NCBI GenBank assembly: GCA_017457105.1
Contig: JAFTIA010000032.1
Location: 1 to 64,000 of the forward strand
Direction: 5' to 3'
Source: Lentisphaeria bacterium
Lineage (GTDB): Bacteria > Verrucomicrobiota > Lentisphaeria > Victivallales > Victivallaceae
Length of the DNA stretch: 64,000 nt
How positions within the stretch are numbered: position 1 is the stretch's first letter; the number at the start of each line of letters is the position of its first letter. A model generated the notes under the pieces. That model searched no databases. It was not told the origin of the DNA and worked only from the letters and a program-made list of their open reading frames with translations. The position numbers and the translations under genes are program-made. Of the stretch, positions 15,831-25,175 are shown one piece after another.

Positions 15831-17549
15831 ATGAGTTTTGCAGCAATTAAAAATTACGGTGGCGTACCGACCTTGTTTATTGACGGGGTCCCGCAGGTTG
15901 AAATGGCTTATATGACCTATTTTGACGAAGCCGGATCTTTCGGGGATTTTTACAGGGCCGGATACAAGTGCTTCTGTCTTTGTGTTTATTTCGGGGATCA
16001 GAGTTTCAAGCCCTCCAATGTGTACACGGCATTCGCCCCCGGAATTTTTACAGAAAAGGGCAAGGCGGACTATTCTCATCTGGAAAAGATCGTGGCAAAT
16101 CTGCTTCGGCAGGCGCCGGATGCTAAAATATTTTTCCGGGTCAATACCTCTCCCCCCAAATGGTGGGAGGATGAAAATCCGGAGGAATTGAACGACTCCG
16201 GGGTGGAAAATCAGCCGCCCCGCTACTGCCCCGCTTCCCGGAAATACCGGGAGCAGGTCAAAGCAATGCTCCGGCAATTTATTGAATATCTGGAACGATC
16301 CAGTTTCTGTGACCACATTTTCGGCTTGCAATTGGCTGGCGGCTGTACCGAAGAATGGGGCAGCTTTGACGGCATGGCCAATACCGGAGCCGCGGCAAGG
16401 CGGGAATTTGCCCTCCGCTATCCCGGTAAAAGTTTCCAATCGCCGGAGTTTACAAGATTTCTCCATATCGCCGCCGGAGAAAACCTCTGCGAACTGGCAA
16501 AATTCACCAGAGAAACCATCAAGAATCAATGGGTGATCGGAACGTTCTTCGGATATCTCTTTGAAACCCCGGATTGGCGGTGGGGAAACCATGCCTTGCA
16601 AATGCTTCTGGCTTCGCCGGATATTGATTTCCTCTGTTCGCCATGCAGTTATATCCACCGGAAGCACCCCGGCTATACGTGGCCCTGCATGGTGCCGCAT
16701 GAATCCTGCAGGAAACATGGCAAACTCTACTTTTTTGAGTATGATACCCGGACACTTTTATCACGCTTTCTGCCGGACTGTCATCCGGAAGTCTGCCGCA
16801 GTACCACTGCCATGCGGGAACCGGTCTGGCTCGGACCGCCGACGGAAGCGGAAAGTATTGAACATTTGCGCATGAACTTTGTTCAGCAAATGGCTATGGG
16901 ATGTGCCTCCTGGTGGTTTGACCTGATGGGGGGCTGGTATGATTCCCCCGGACTGATTGCAGAAATGGCTCGCTTGAAAAAACTTGCAGAACCTTTTCTG
17001 CATGATGCCGATCGCACATCCATTGCTCAATGCGCGGCGTACATGGATGAAACGGCTTCCGCATTTGCGGAAGGAGATCATGTTTTTCAGTGCACGGCTT
17101 CCGGCAGAACCGCCATCAGTCAAAGCGGCGTCCCGGTGGATTATTATGAGCTGCACGATTTTGCAGATACAGTCAAGCGTTACAAATGCGTATTCTTTTT
17201 TGTAACAGCCCGGACAGCCGGACTGGATGCCGCAGAAGAATATTGCAGAGAAAATCATATTCCGTATCTTGAATTTGACGGGATCACACCGGTAACGCCC
17301 GGCGATGTCCGCAATTTGTGTATCCAAGCCGGAGCACACTGCTATTGTGCAGATTTTGATGCAGGGGTCTGGTGCAGCTGCAATATTGCCGCAGTCATTG
17401 CCCGGGAATCCGGCGTACACACATTGAGACTGCCGGAAAAACGCAAAATGATCCCGCTCTTTACCGATGGCGAAGCAATCACTTCTGACCATGCGGAGAT
17501 CACGCTGAAATGCGGCGAAGTGGCCGCATTCCGCCTTGCCCCCAAATAA
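15831..17549 (+). CDS. GH42-like glycoside hydrolase (TIM barrel)
   Basis: A 572-residue cytoplasmic protein (no signal peptide) with the clan-A barrel and trailing domains of GH42-like beta-galactosidases. Residues 1-60 carry the substrate-entry strand; the acid/base is in the LQLAGGCTEEW motif near residue 164, and FFEYDTRTL near 304 is a candidate nucleophile strand. A helical and then Rossmann-like trimerisation-type region (about 400-520) follows. Sequence is distant from characterised members, so the substrate is open. The start has an AGGAG site. It is the last gene of the RpiB-like set. Confidence 0.7.
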   Translation: MSFAAIKNYGGVPTLFIDGVPQVEMAYMTYFDEAGSFGDFYRAGYKCFCLCVYFGDQSFKPSNVYTAFAPGIFTEKGKADYSHLEKIVANLLRQAPDAKIFFRVNTSPPKWWEDENPEELNDSGVENQPPRYCPASRKYREQVKAMLRQFIEYLERSSFCDHIFGLQLAGGCTEEWGSFDGMANTGAAARREFALRYPGKSFQSPEFTRFLHIAAGENLCELAKFTRETIKNQWVIGTFFGYLFETPDWRWGNHALQMLLASPDIDFLCSPCSYIHRKHPGYTWPCMVPHESCRKHGKLYFFEYDTRTLLSRFLPDCHPEVCRSTTAMREPVWLGPPTEAESIEHLRMNFVQQMAMGCASWWFDLMGGWYDSPGLIAEMARLKKLAEPFLHDADRTSIAQCAAYMDETASAFAEGDHVFQCTASGRTAISQSGVPVDYYELHDFADTVKRYKCVFFFVTARTAGLDAAEEYCRENHIPYLEFDGITPVTPGDVRNLCIQAGAHCYCADFDAGVWCSCNIAAVIARESGVHTLRLPEKRKMIPLFTDGEAITSDHAEITLKCGEVAAFRLAPK

Positions 17550-17550
17550 T

Positions 17551-17626
17551 GCGGCACCTTGCCGGCAGGGGAAAGGAAAAACCTTTTGCGGCACCTTGCC
17601 GGCAGGGGGGGAAGGAAAAACCTTTT
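17551..17626. repeat. Two near-identical copies of a 37-39 base direct repeat
   Basis: GCGGCACCTTGCCGGCAGGG followed by an A/G-rich run and AACCTTTT occurs at 17551-17587 and again at 17588-17626, immediately after the GH42-like stop. The second copy has two extra G residues. The adjoining sequence (17621-17672) continues as an imperfect palindrome around TTTTGGAAAAGG. Confidence 0.75.
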
Positions 17627-17688
17627 GGAAAAGGTTCTTTCCTTCCCCCCCTGCACCCCCGCCATCCTTTTCCAAAACTTTTTATGTT

Positions 17689-17727
17689 CGCTTTTTGCTC
17701 TTGAGCTACGCTCAAAAGCAAAAAGCG
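17689..17727. repeat. 18-base inverted repeat
   Basis: CGCTTTTTGCTCTTGAGC (17689-17706), TAC, then GCTCAAAAGCAAAAAGCG (17710-17727), with a single mismatch. It lies in non-coding DNA after the direct repeats. It is too long and lacks a T-run in the usual place for a simple terminator. Confidence 0.7.
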
Positions 17728-17897
17728 GGACATCCGTTTTGAAAATGAAGAAGTGCAGAAGAGAAATGCAAAGACCTGTTTGCATTCGGGGAAAGTTGAG
17801 CGTATGCACGGTAACACTGGTGGGTTTTATGCACATAATTTGCAAAAGCCGACCGCATGCCAGAGGGTAGTTTCCGCCAAAGAGTCAGCCAAAAAAA

Positions 17898-17942
17898 GAA
17901 CTGCAACTCGCCTTTTTCAGGTAAATTGCAGTCCTTTTTTAT
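17898..17942 (+). terminator. Probable intrinsic terminator
   Basis: ACTGCAA and TTGCAGT arms separated by about 20 bases, followed by CCTTTTTTAT. It lies directly before a dispersed repeat copy. Confidence 0.5.
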
Positions 17943-18022
17943 TTGGCTCTGTACTAAACAATGACTGATTTTATGGAGCGCAGACGATTTTTAATCGTCA
18001 AGCGACGGGTCAAGGGGCGGCA
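17941..18022. repeat. Dispersed intergenic repeat, copy 1
   Basis: About 80 bases beginning GGCTCTGTACT and containing GACGATT-TTT-AATCGTC, present again at 30246-30326 with roughly ten differences. It starts at the T-run of a terminator in both places. Confidence 0.85.
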
Positions 18023-18324
18023 AGGCTGGCGGCCGCATTGTGGCAGTGGGTACTCCGCAGGAAGTCCAGTCCAACTGTTCAAGTCTGACCGGGAAATATT
18101 TATAGAAGCATTTCAGCTCTGCGGATCACGGCTGTAAATCCTGTTCAAAAATTTCTGCCAACGTGGCGAATCGTTGAAATGTTGGCTTGAAAATAAGGCA
18201 ACAGTTCAATACGCATTGCTTGACAAGTCAATGCAGTCGTGTTGGAATCCGAAGGTATCGTGTGCAGCTTGAAAAAAAATGACGGTCAATGTCTGCAATA
18301 TAAATCCGGGTCAGGAAAAATGAT

Positions 18325-18352
18325 TTGACTTTATTTGAGGCTGGAATATATT
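18325..18352 (+). promoter_or_regulatory. Promoter of the nitrilase-family gene
   Basis: TTGACT (18325-18330), 16 bases, TATATT (18347-18352), 48 bases before the ATG at 18401. Confidence 0.75.
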
Positions 18353-18400
18353 AAGAGAGATTGAACAGTATTTCTTTTTTTTAAGCAAGGAGTGTGTAAA

Positions 18401-19219
18401 ATGCGTGTAATGCTGATGCAGGTCCCTTATCCCCGTCCCGGGGAGGCGTATAAAGTCCTCGATTGGCAGATCGAAGAGTTGAAAAAGATCCGTCCCGGGG
18501 AAACCGATCTGGTTCTTTTACCGGAAAATTCCAACTGTACCGGTTATCAGGATTTGGCAGATATGAAATCGCTGATCGCCGGGCGCGGTGCGGATTTTGT
18601 ACGGGAACTGCGGGAAACGGCTGTCCGGTGCGGCTGCACTGTTATGTCCGGATTGATGAATATCGGCGAAGACGGGATCATGCGGAACCAGCTGACGGTT
18701 TTTACCCCGGAAGGGGACTCTTTTTCGCCCTACACCAAGGTACATCTGGTGGAGCCGGAAATCGCCAAGGGCATCGAAGCCGGGCCCGGGGCAACATATT
18801 TTGACTATAAGGGCGTGCGTTACGGTGCCGCCATTTGTTTTGACTATTATTACCCGGAACTTTTTGTGGAATATGCCAAGGCGCGGATCGATGTGATGCT
18901 CATTGTCAGCCATCAGCGGCAGGAACGCCCGGAGATTCTGGATATGGTGACCCGCTCCCGGGCTTTTGATACCGGGTGTACGCTTTTGCGTGTGGCTCCC
19001 GCCATGTACACGCCGGATGTCGGCGGCAAATCCATGGCTGTCGCTCCGGACGGCCGGGTCATTGCCGATGGCGGCGGCGTTCCCGGGGTGATCCGTTGTG
19101 AGATCGATGAACACGCCCGTTTCACCCGTCCCGCCTCTTTCGGGGAGCCGGATAAGATCATTGATTACCGGGAGGCTTTGCTTCTTTCCCGTTCTCATGT
19201 TGACGGGAAAAACTACTGA
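18401..19219 (+). CDS. Carbon-nitrogen hydrolase (nitrilase superfamily)
   Basis: A 272-residue amidase of the nitrilase fold. The Glu-Lys-Cys triad is visible: LLPENSN (Glu42), SPYTKVHL (Lys near 113) and GAAICFDYYYPEL (Cys near 146). The ATG at 18401 has AAGGAG nine bases before it; an upstream GTG (18392) overlaps that site and is rejected. The GH78-like gene starts two bases after its stop, so the two are probably co-transcribed. An amide-containing sugar side chain or a general omega-amidase substrate is possible, but nothing in the sequence settles it. Confidence 0.88.
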   Translation: MRVMLMQVPYPRPGEAYKVLDWQIEELKKIRPGETDLVLLPENSNCTGYQDLADMKSLIAGRGADFVRELRETAVRCGCTVMSGLMNIGEDGIMRNQLTVFTPEGDSFSPYTKVHLVEPEIAKGIEAGPGATYFDYKGVRYGAAICFDYYYPELFVEYAKARIDVMLIVSHQRQERPEILDMVTRSRAFDTGCTLLRVAPAMYTPDVGGKSMAVAPDGRVIADGGGVPGVIRCEIDEHARFTRPASFGEPDKIIDYREALLLSRSHVDGKNY

Positions 19220-19221
19220 AA

Positions 19222-20754
19222 ATGTATTACGGTCAGGAACAGCGTTGGGCGGATGAGGCGGAGCTTTTAAAGCCCGTTCTGCATCACAGGATGGTTCAGG
19301 CGCACGCCATGGTCCAGCCGGAAGAATCGGCATCGGCGTGGCAGAACTGGTGTATCCGCAGGATCGGAAGTCCCGCAGATTTTTACGGTCAGGAACTGGG
19401 GCAATGTACCGAGGTCATTTTTGATTTCGGTGAATATTGTGTGGGAACGCCTGTTTTGCAGTTTGCATTTTCCGGCAGGAACGATTCCCCCATGCGGATC
19501 GAATACAAACTTGCGGAGACCCCGCTGGAGCTGGCTTTTGACTTTGAACAGTATCAGACCCCGCCGGGATGGTTGAGCCGGGCGTGGCTGCAGAATGGTG
19601 TGGTGGTTTTGGATGAAAATACGGAAACCGTCCGCTTTCCCCGCAGATACGCTTTCCGGTACATGAAATTGAAAATGTACCTTTCGCCTTACGCCAAAAC
19701 CCGGATGCTTTCCGCCGCTTGTGACTGCACGACTTCTGCCGATTGGAGTGCGCTTTGCGAGCCTGCGGAAAAAGGGGATGCGCTGGATCAGGAGATCCGC
19801 CGTATCGGGGTGAAAACGCTTGCCTGCTGTATGCAGGATTTTTACGAGGACGGTCCCAAGCGGGACCGGCGGTTGTGGCTGGGGGATTTGCGGCTGCAGA
19901 TGATGGCGGATGCCCATGTTTTCCGGAATTTCCGGCTTGCCAAACGGTGTCTTCTGCTTTTTGCAGCGGCAGCCACGCCGGAGGAGGGACGGGTGGCTGG
20001 CAGTTTGTATCCGGCAAAACCTCTGCCGCTGGCGGATCAGGATCTTTTTGATTACACGGTGCTTTTCGGGGATATTCTGTTGGATTATGTGACTCATTCC
20101 GGGGATACGGCGTTGGGGCTGGATCTTTTGCCCGTGGCGGTTCGCCAGAGCCGTCTGGCTTTGCAGGAAGTGAAGGACGATTGTTTCTGCGATTTCAAGC
20201 GGCACTGGCTTTTTATTGACTGGAAAGAGGGGCTGGAGCACGAATGTGCGGAGCATGGCGTTGTCCTTTATTCGCTGATCCGGACACTGGCTCTGGCCCG
20301 GAAACTGGGCAGAGAAGAACTTGTTTCAGATTTTCCGGAAACCATTGAACGGTTGAAACAAGCCGGTATCCGCAAATGGTTTGACCGGGAAAAAGGATTT
20401 TTTGTGGACAACGGGCAAATTTCCTGGGCGGCGCAGATCTGGGCCGCTTACGGGGAAATGCTTCCGCCGGAAGAAACCCGGCAAATGCTTTTGCGGGTGA
20501 TGAAAGACGCTTCCGCACTCCGTCCCGGCGGACCGTATCTCCATAACCAGATGGTGATCGTTCTGGAAAAATACGGTCTGCATGAGGAAGCCCGCCAGCT
20601 GATCCGGGATTACTGGGGAAAAATGGTGGAACTGGGGGCAGATACGTTTTGGGAAATTTTTGATCCTGCCCAGCCCTTACTTTCTCCATACGGGCAGGCT
20701 GTTTTGAACAGTCACTGCCACGCATGGAGTACGCCGGTCAGTCTGCAGATTTGA
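19222..20754 (+). CDS. GH78-like alpha-L-rhamnosidase family protein
   Basis: A 510-residue (alpha/alpha)6-barrel protein. The catalytic-acid segment YEDGPKRDRRLWLGDL matches the DCPTRERxGWxGD signature of GH78 rhamnosidases, with Glu changed to Asp in the third position. An N-terminal beta domain of about 150 residues precedes the barrel. There is no signal peptide, and it is shorter than typical GH78 enzymes (800-1000). It may act on imported disaccharides. Its 3' end overlaps the convergent esterase gene by 17 bases. A rhamnose link fits the RhaA-like fragment upstream. Confidence 0.75.
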   Translation: MYYGQEQRWADEAELLKPVLHHRMVQAHAMVQPEESASAWQNWCIRRIGSPADFYGQELGQCTEVIFDFGEYCVGTPVLQFAFSGRNDSPMRIEYKLAETPLELAFDFEQYQTPPGWLSRAWLQNGVVVLDENTETVRFPRRYAFRYMKLKMYLSPYAKTRMLSAACDCTTSADWSALCEPAEKGDALDQEIRRIGVKTLACCMQDFYEDGPKRDRRLWLGDLRLQMMADAHVFRNFRLAKRCLLLFAAAATPEEGRVAGSLYPAKPLPLADQDLFDYTVLFGDILLDYVTHSGDTALGLDLLPVAVRQSRLALQEVKDDCFCDFKRHWLFIDWKEGLEHECAEHGVVLYSLIRTLALARKLGREELVSDFPETIERLKQAGIRKWFDREKGFFVDNGQISWAAQIWAAYGEMLPPEETRQMLLRVMKDASALRPGGPYLHNQMVIVLEKYGLHEEARQLIRDYWGKMVELGADTFWEIFDPAQPLLSPYGQAVLNSHCHAWSTPVSLQI

Positions 20755-21970
20755 TTTTGCCGGAAACAAAAACATTGCTCTGGGTGACGAATTCCTGCGT
20801 TTCTGCATCCAGTTTACAGAATTCCTCCGGCGGGATACATGGCGGCGGGGGGAAGGCATCGGTAATAAGAGTGGTTTCCGGTACGGTTTTCCCCGTCAGA
20901 CGCTGGGCGAGGATGCCGATATTGATGGCATCTGCCGGGAACGGCGGCTGCGTGACCTCCGGTATTTCCGGGAAGAGTGGTGCCGGAACTTTATCCAGCC
21001 GGATTTCCGGCAGCCCCGCCGCCCGGAGCGCAAAGTTGCCCACTACGGAAAATTCTTCCGGTGCTCTCCAGGAGTGTCCGCCTTCCCACAAATAGGCGGA
21101 AAAGGCGTCCTTCCGGTCTGCCGGCCACAAACTTGCCAGCCGGTGTCCGTAAGCGAGGGCGTAATCCCGGGGGATCATGGGGTCGCCGTAGCCGGAACTG
21201 ATCATCAGCGGTTTGGGGGAGATACAGCCCAGCGCGTGGTACATTTCAAATTCCCGGAGGATGCCGGGGAAAAGATTACATTCGCATAAGTGCCGTTCTT
21301 TGCGGGCCCCGAATTCAAAGCCGCAGACAAAGCCGCTGGAAATGGAAAAGGCAAGTTTGTCCCAGAGCAGTGCGGTCAGGAAGATGGTGTTCTGCCCGCC
21401 GCCGGAATGGCCCATAATGCCGTACCGGGCGGGATCGATCCGGGGATCGCTGCATAACGCCCGGAAGAGCCCCATGGCTTCCAGACACATCAGCCCGCAG
21501 ACCGTTGTGCCGCAGAGGAACGGCCGGAAATCTGCACGGTGACCGAAAGATGCCCGTCCGCCGCAGCCGGTAACGTCAAAAACAAGAACCGCCATGCCGT
21601 TCGCACTCAATAACCGGGCCATGGATTGGTAACTGTTGCAGAACCGGCCTTCTTCCATAGCGTGACCGTGATGGAACAGTACCGCCGGAAGCGGCCCGGA
21701 AATCCCGGCCGGCAGCCACAGTGAGGCATCTCCATACATGCCTTCCCAGGAGCGGAAACGCCATGTTTCCACCGTGACATCCTCAAAATTCTGAACCGCA
21801 AGTCTAGTCATTTCAACTTCCGGAGGCAGAAGCTTCCCGATTCCCAGTACCCGTTTGACACGGTTGCGGATCTCTTCCTTGCCGGCAATATCGGAGGGGA
21901 GGGGGCAGATGCGCTCCATGCTGGCCTGCCAGACGGCCCGTTCCACTTTTTCAAAATAGTTGATATCCAT
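20738..21970 (-). CDS. Alpha/beta-hydrolase, acetyl xylan esterase/dienelactone hydrolase-like
   Basis: A 410-residue hydrolase with VLFHHGHAMEEGRF before the canonical elbow GIMGHSGGGQNT (GxSxGG) and a late GDPMIP...EGGHSWRAPEE region that should supply Asp and His. A 90-residue N-terminal helical segment precedes the core, as in the larger bacterial acetyl-esterase group. It is cytoplasmic by the lack of a signal peptide. It lies 12 bases after the stop of the TIM-barrel gene 21983-23746 and is probably in its operon. Substrate: probably an acetylated or methylated sugar. Confidence 0.78.
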   Translation of the reverse strand: MDINYFEKVERAVWQASMERICPLPSDIAGKEEIRNRVKRVLGIGKLLPPEVEMTRLAVQNFEDVTVETWRFRSWEGMYGDASLWLPAGISGPLPAVLFHHGHAMEEGRFCNSYQSMARLLSANGMAVLVFDVTGCGGRASFGHRADFRPFLCGTTVCGLMCLEAMGLFRALCSDPRIDPARYGIMGHSGGGQNTIFLTALLWDKLAFSISSGFVCGFEFGARKERHLCECNLFPGILREFEMYHALGCISPKPLMISSGYGDPMIPRDYALAYGHRLASLWPADRKDAFSAYLWEGGHSWRAPEEFSVVGNFALRAAGLPEIRLDKVPAPLFPEIPEVTQPPFPADAINIGILAQRLTGKTVPETTLITDAFPPPPCIPPEEFCKLDAETQEFVTQSNVFVSGKIKSAD

Positions 21971-21982
21971 TTATATACTCTT

Positions 21983-23746
21983 TCATTGCAAGGTGAGTTT
22001 CAGGGTGCAGAGGGTTTTCAAATTTTGAATAGCGACTTTGTCCGGCGCCGTCAGTTCTGCGGAAACATTGTCTTCAAAAGAGAAGGCCTTGCAGGAGGCC
22101 GCCCGGAAGGGCAGGGTGATTTCCGTATCGGTCAACGCTGCATTGTCTATATTGATGATGTGGACAAGAAGGCTGCCGTCTGTTGCCAGTGCGGTTTCAA
22201 AAAGCGCATGTTCCATGGAACTCCGGAACCCGTCGGCGATTTGCGACAAATCTGCGGGCGGGTAAAGGGGTTCTTCCCGCTCGATCCCGTCTTCATCCAG
22301 GATGCCAGCGGTGGAGAGGGACAAAATTTTGCAGGGCCACTGGGCAAGTTTTTCCCCATCTTCATCGGAGAGGGCAAGGCAGTTGGGGATGATCACAATT
22401 TCATCTGCTCCCGGAGCCGGGCTGTCCGGCGTGACATAACTCCACGGCTGACCTTTTGCCCGGAGCAGTTCCGCGACTTCCAGTACCCCTTTATGGTGTT
22501 CTTCTGCCAGAAGCAGACGGGATGCGGTACTGTAAAGGATCTTTACCTTGGAAACGGGCGTTGTATCCACATACAACTCCGGATGATCCTTGAAATAGGT
22601 GAAGGCTTTTTTCAGGGCATCGTGGTGCAGCGGCGTATCCATCAGCATCCCGCTGCCTTTTTTCAACGGGCGGCTGAGCCAGTTGCTCCCGCAATCCCGG
22701 CCGAAAACCATGTGTTCCGCCACCAGCCGGTTGATTTCTTCCAGATTTTCCGGCGTGCGGAGGGAGTGTTCGTTGGAGAGCCAGGAGGTGTTCAAGGCTT
22801 TTTTATGGGTAAGTTCCGCCAGTTTATAGGAGGGGACGGCGGTAATATGGGTATTGGTTTCCTTTTCCCAACGGATGACGGACGGCGTTTCAATGAATGC
22901 CATATCCGCTTCTGCGGGGGCATCCAGCGGTTCGTACCCATTGGGAGTGAACCGGCCCAGTCCCGGGTTGTAAAGCACGATGGCTTCGGGATCAAGTTCT
23001 TTGACTTTCCGGAAAAGTTTGGTATGCAGTTCGGTACAAAGATCCCGGCAGTAGCGCAGCCATTGGACTTTAATGGGTTCCAGCGGCCCGTGGGCGGCGG
23101 GGAAGCCTACATGGTTCCAGGACCCCAGAGCATAACGTTTGGGGTCTCCTGCATGTTTCTGCAGATATGCCCGGAATGCGGTCAGGCAGGCGGGGCAATG
23201 GCAGGGTAGTTCGGAGGTGGCATTATCAAAATGGAAGCCGTCAAGACCGGTGACTTTCAGGCCGTATTCCAGAATTTTCGGGAAATATTCATCAAAATAC
23301 CGGCTGGAATTGTAGCAGGTGTAGTTCCGGCTGGGGAATCCCCCCTCAAATCCGGGGTGATAGGGATTTCCGGAGGCATCAAGCCGGGAGGCTTCCAGCG
23401 GATTTTCAAATTCTTCCGCCAGAGTTTCCGCATAAAACGTCCCGGGGGTACAGTAACCGATAACGGTCATCCCGTATTTGTGACCGATGCGGACGACTTC
23501 CGCAGTCCTGGCCATTTCCTCTTTTTCAAATTCCAGCCCGAACCCTTTGTAAAAGTGGGTGTAGATCAGATTGACGCCGATTTCGGCGGCTTTACTGATC
23601 GCTTCTTCGGTATGGATGCGGTCATACCACGCTTCTGTCCACCGGCCGGTACCGAGAATGGAGTGGATATCTGCGTGACGGCGGCGGTAAAACTGGATGG
23701 GTTCATGCGCCCAGAATGCCCAGGTCATAGCGTGCGGGATCTTCAT
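21983..23746 (-). CDS. Glycoside-hydrolase-like TIM-barrel protein (GHL6-type)
   Basis: A 587-residue protein. The first 300 residues form a barrel with GVNLIYTHFYKGFG, GYCTPGTFY and DGFHFDNATSELPCHCPACLTAF; the last combines the catalytic-strand pattern DGFHFDN with a CxCxxC set typical of GHL6/alpha-glucosidase-like families. The region from about 410 resembles the Rossmann-like trimerisation domain of GH42 enzymes (VKILYSTASRLLL). The ATG at 23746 has GGAGG upstream; the longer frame to 23869 is not used. It is divergent from the GH99-like gene, sharing a 170-base regulatory gap. Confidence 0.65.
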   Translation of the reverse strand: MKIPHAMTWAFWAHEPIQFYRRRHADIHSILGTGRWTEAWYDRIHTEEAISKAAEIGVNLIYTHFYKGFGLEFEKEEMARTAEVVRIGHKYGMTVIGYCTPGTFYAETLAEEFENPLEASRLDASGNPYHPGFEGGFPSRNYTCYNSSRYFDEYFPKILEYGLKVTGLDGFHFDNATSELPCHCPACLTAFRAYLQKHAGDPKRYALGSWNHVGFPAAHGPLEPIKVQWLRYCRDLCTELHTKLFRKVKELDPEAIVLYNPGLGRFTPNGYEPLDAPAEADMAFIETPSVIRWEKETNTHITAVPSYKLAELTHKKALNTSWLSNEHSLRTPENLEEINRLVAEHMVFGRDCGSNWLSRPLKKGSGMLMDTPLHHDALKKAFTYFKDHPELYVDTTPVSKVKILYSTASRLLLAEEHHKGVLEVAELLRAKGQPWSYVTPDSPAPGADEIVIIPNCLALSDEDGEKLAQWPCKILSLSTAGILDEDGIEREEPLYPPADLSQIADGFRSSMEHALFETALATDGSLLVHIINIDNAALTDTEITLPFRAASCKAFSFEDNVSAELTAPDKVAIQNLKTLCTLKLTLQ

Positions 23747-23776
23747 ATTTCCTCCGGAGTTGATTTGTTTCCCTGT

Positions 23777-23805
23777 AATATAGTTGAGATTGCTGTTGAA
23801 TTCAA
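23777..23805 (-). promoter_or_regulatory. Promoter of the minus-strand GHL6-esterase pair
   Basis: On the minus strand TTGAAT (23805-23800), 17 bases, TATATT (23782-23777), 30 bases before the start at 23746. Confidence 0.7.
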
Positions 23806-23848
23806 GCGTTTTGTGACTGAATTCAGCCTGGAAAAAGCCCGCACGCTG

Positions 23849-23876
23849 TTGTAAAATAAAAATCTGCAATTATATT
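23849..23876 (+). promoter_or_regulatory. Promoter of the GH99-like gene
   Basis: TTGTAA (23849-23854), 16 bases, TATATT (23871-23876), 43 bases before the ATG at 23920. It is divergent from the minus-strand promoter only about 40 bases away. Confidence 0.6.
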
Positions 23877-23919
23877 ACCGACGGAGGTTCTTGAATTTGC
23901 TATGGCGAACGGAGGAAAT

Positions 23920-25113
23920 ATGAATTACAGAAAACTCTATGATCATGTCCCTGAACCGAATCCGGTAAGTACAGAGCGTTTGATCGCCGCACATTATTAC
24001 CCCGGTTGGAAAAAGGGGAAATCCGGGATGCATAACGGTTTTTATGATCTGGAAGAATATCCTGACCGTTTTCCCATCGTGGGGTGTTATGACGAATCCA
24101 GTCCGGAATTTGCCGATTGGGAAATCAAATGGGCGGTGGAACATGGTATCGGGTGTTTTATCTATTGCTGGTACCGTTATAAATCCAACCTCGGGCAGCC
24201 GCTCAACCGTGACGGATTGCGGTTGAGTTATGCCCTGCATGATGGTTTTTTGCGGGCCCGTTATCAGAACTATATGAAGTTTGCCATTATGTTTGAATGT
24301 CAGACCTGCCGCTGGGGCGTGGCAAATGGTCCGGAAGATTTTTTGAACAATGTGCTGCCGTTCTGGATCGAAAACTATTTCCGGAAAGAGAATTATCTGC
24401 GGTTGAAAGACGGCAGATTGATGCTTTTTGTCTATTCCTGGACGGATTTTGTGGAATCACTCGGCGGCCCGGAAATGTGTGCGGAAACTCTGGAAAAAGC
24501 CCGGGAGATCATTCGCCGGGAAGGTTTTGCAGGCATCCATTTCAGCGCCATGCACAGTGCCGATACGGATTATACCGGCGTCCGGGCGGCAGGATTTGAA
24601 TCTGCATTCTCCTACTGCATCGACATTACGGAAAATGACCTCACCCCGGCCCAATACGGGGAATATTTGAAAACCATGGCCGTGCCGGAAGATATCGTCC
24701 TTCGCACCCAGCTGGATTACATCCGGGAGCGGATCGAAAAGGCTCCGGAATTTTTCATGTTCCTCAATTCCGTGACCCGGGATGGACACCCATGGTATAA
24801 CCTGCCGTGGTTTGACCGGGAGTCCATCAAGCACAATCCATTGCAGTACACCCTTTCTGCGGAATCCTGGCGGAAACTGTTGCGGGATACCTGGGAAATG
24901 CTGGAAAAACTGCCGGAAAACAGTATCGGCAAAGAGATTTTCATCATCGATAACTGGAATGAATACAGTGAAGGCCACTTTGTAGCTCCGACCCGTGGTG
25001 CCGGGTTCCGTTATCTTCAGGCGATCCGGGAAGAATTGACACTGCGGGACAATCTGCCGGATTACCGTGTTCCTGCTACCATCGGGCTGGGGCCGTACGA
25101 TCAGGATTTCTGA
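23920..25113 (+). CDS. GH99/WbsX-like glycan hydrolase or transferase domain protein
   Basis: A 397-residue protein of the WbsX/GH99-like group. It has the N-terminal AAHYYPGWKKG, the WEIKWAVEHGIGCFIYCWYRY strand, and the C-terminal IDNWNEYSEGHFVAPTRGAGFRYLQA, which closely follows the family signature (NEWxEG...P...G..YL). GGAGG lies before the ATG at 23920. Members occur in O-antigen loci and in mannan-degrading loci; its neighbours here are catabolic genes, favouring a hydrolase, but this is inference. Monocistronic, ending before a weak hairpin at 25131-25158. Confidence 0.8.
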   Translation: MNYRKLYDHVPEPNPVSTERLIAAHYYPGWKKGKSGMHNGFYDLEEYPDRFPIVGCYDESSPEFADWEIKWAVEHGIGCFIYCWYRYKSNLGQPLNRDGLRLSYALHDGFLRARYQNYMKFAIMFECQTCRWGVANGPEDFLNNVLPFWIENYFRKENYLRLKDGRLMLFVYSWTDFVESLGGPEMCAETLEKAREIIRREGFAGIHFSAMHSADTDYTGVRAAGFESAFSYCIDITENDLTPAQYGEYLKTMAVPEDIVLRTQLDYIRERIEKAPEFFMFLNSVTRDGHPWYNLPWFDRESIKHNPLQYTLSAESWRKLLRDTWEMLEKLPENSIGKEIFIIDNWNEYSEGHFVAPTRGAGFRYLQAIREELTLRDNLPDYRVPATIGLGPYDQDF

Positions 25114-25147
25114 GCGGGCAAAAATCAGTAAAAGGCAGGTTTTCGGC

Positions 25148-25175
25148 TTGCCTTTTGCTGAATGTCATCTATATT
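25148..25175 (+). promoter_or_regulatory. Probable promoter of the 25373-30191 cluster
   Basis: TTGCCT (25148-25153), 16 bases, TATATT (25170-25175). It implies a leader of about 190 bases before the ATG at 25373; a promoter nearer the gene was not found. Confidence 0.4.

Larger units (their letters stand above)
17728..18324. other. Non-coding stretch with no gene
   Basis: Between the GH42-like and nitrilase genes (17550-18400) no coding region is supported on either strand. It holds the direct and inverted repeats, a terminator, the dispersed repeat and the promoter at 18325-18352. Confidence 0.6.

Noticed and set aside
17551-17727. An insertion sequence.
   Set aside because: Direct and inverted repeats are present but no transposase frame or target duplication could be seen.
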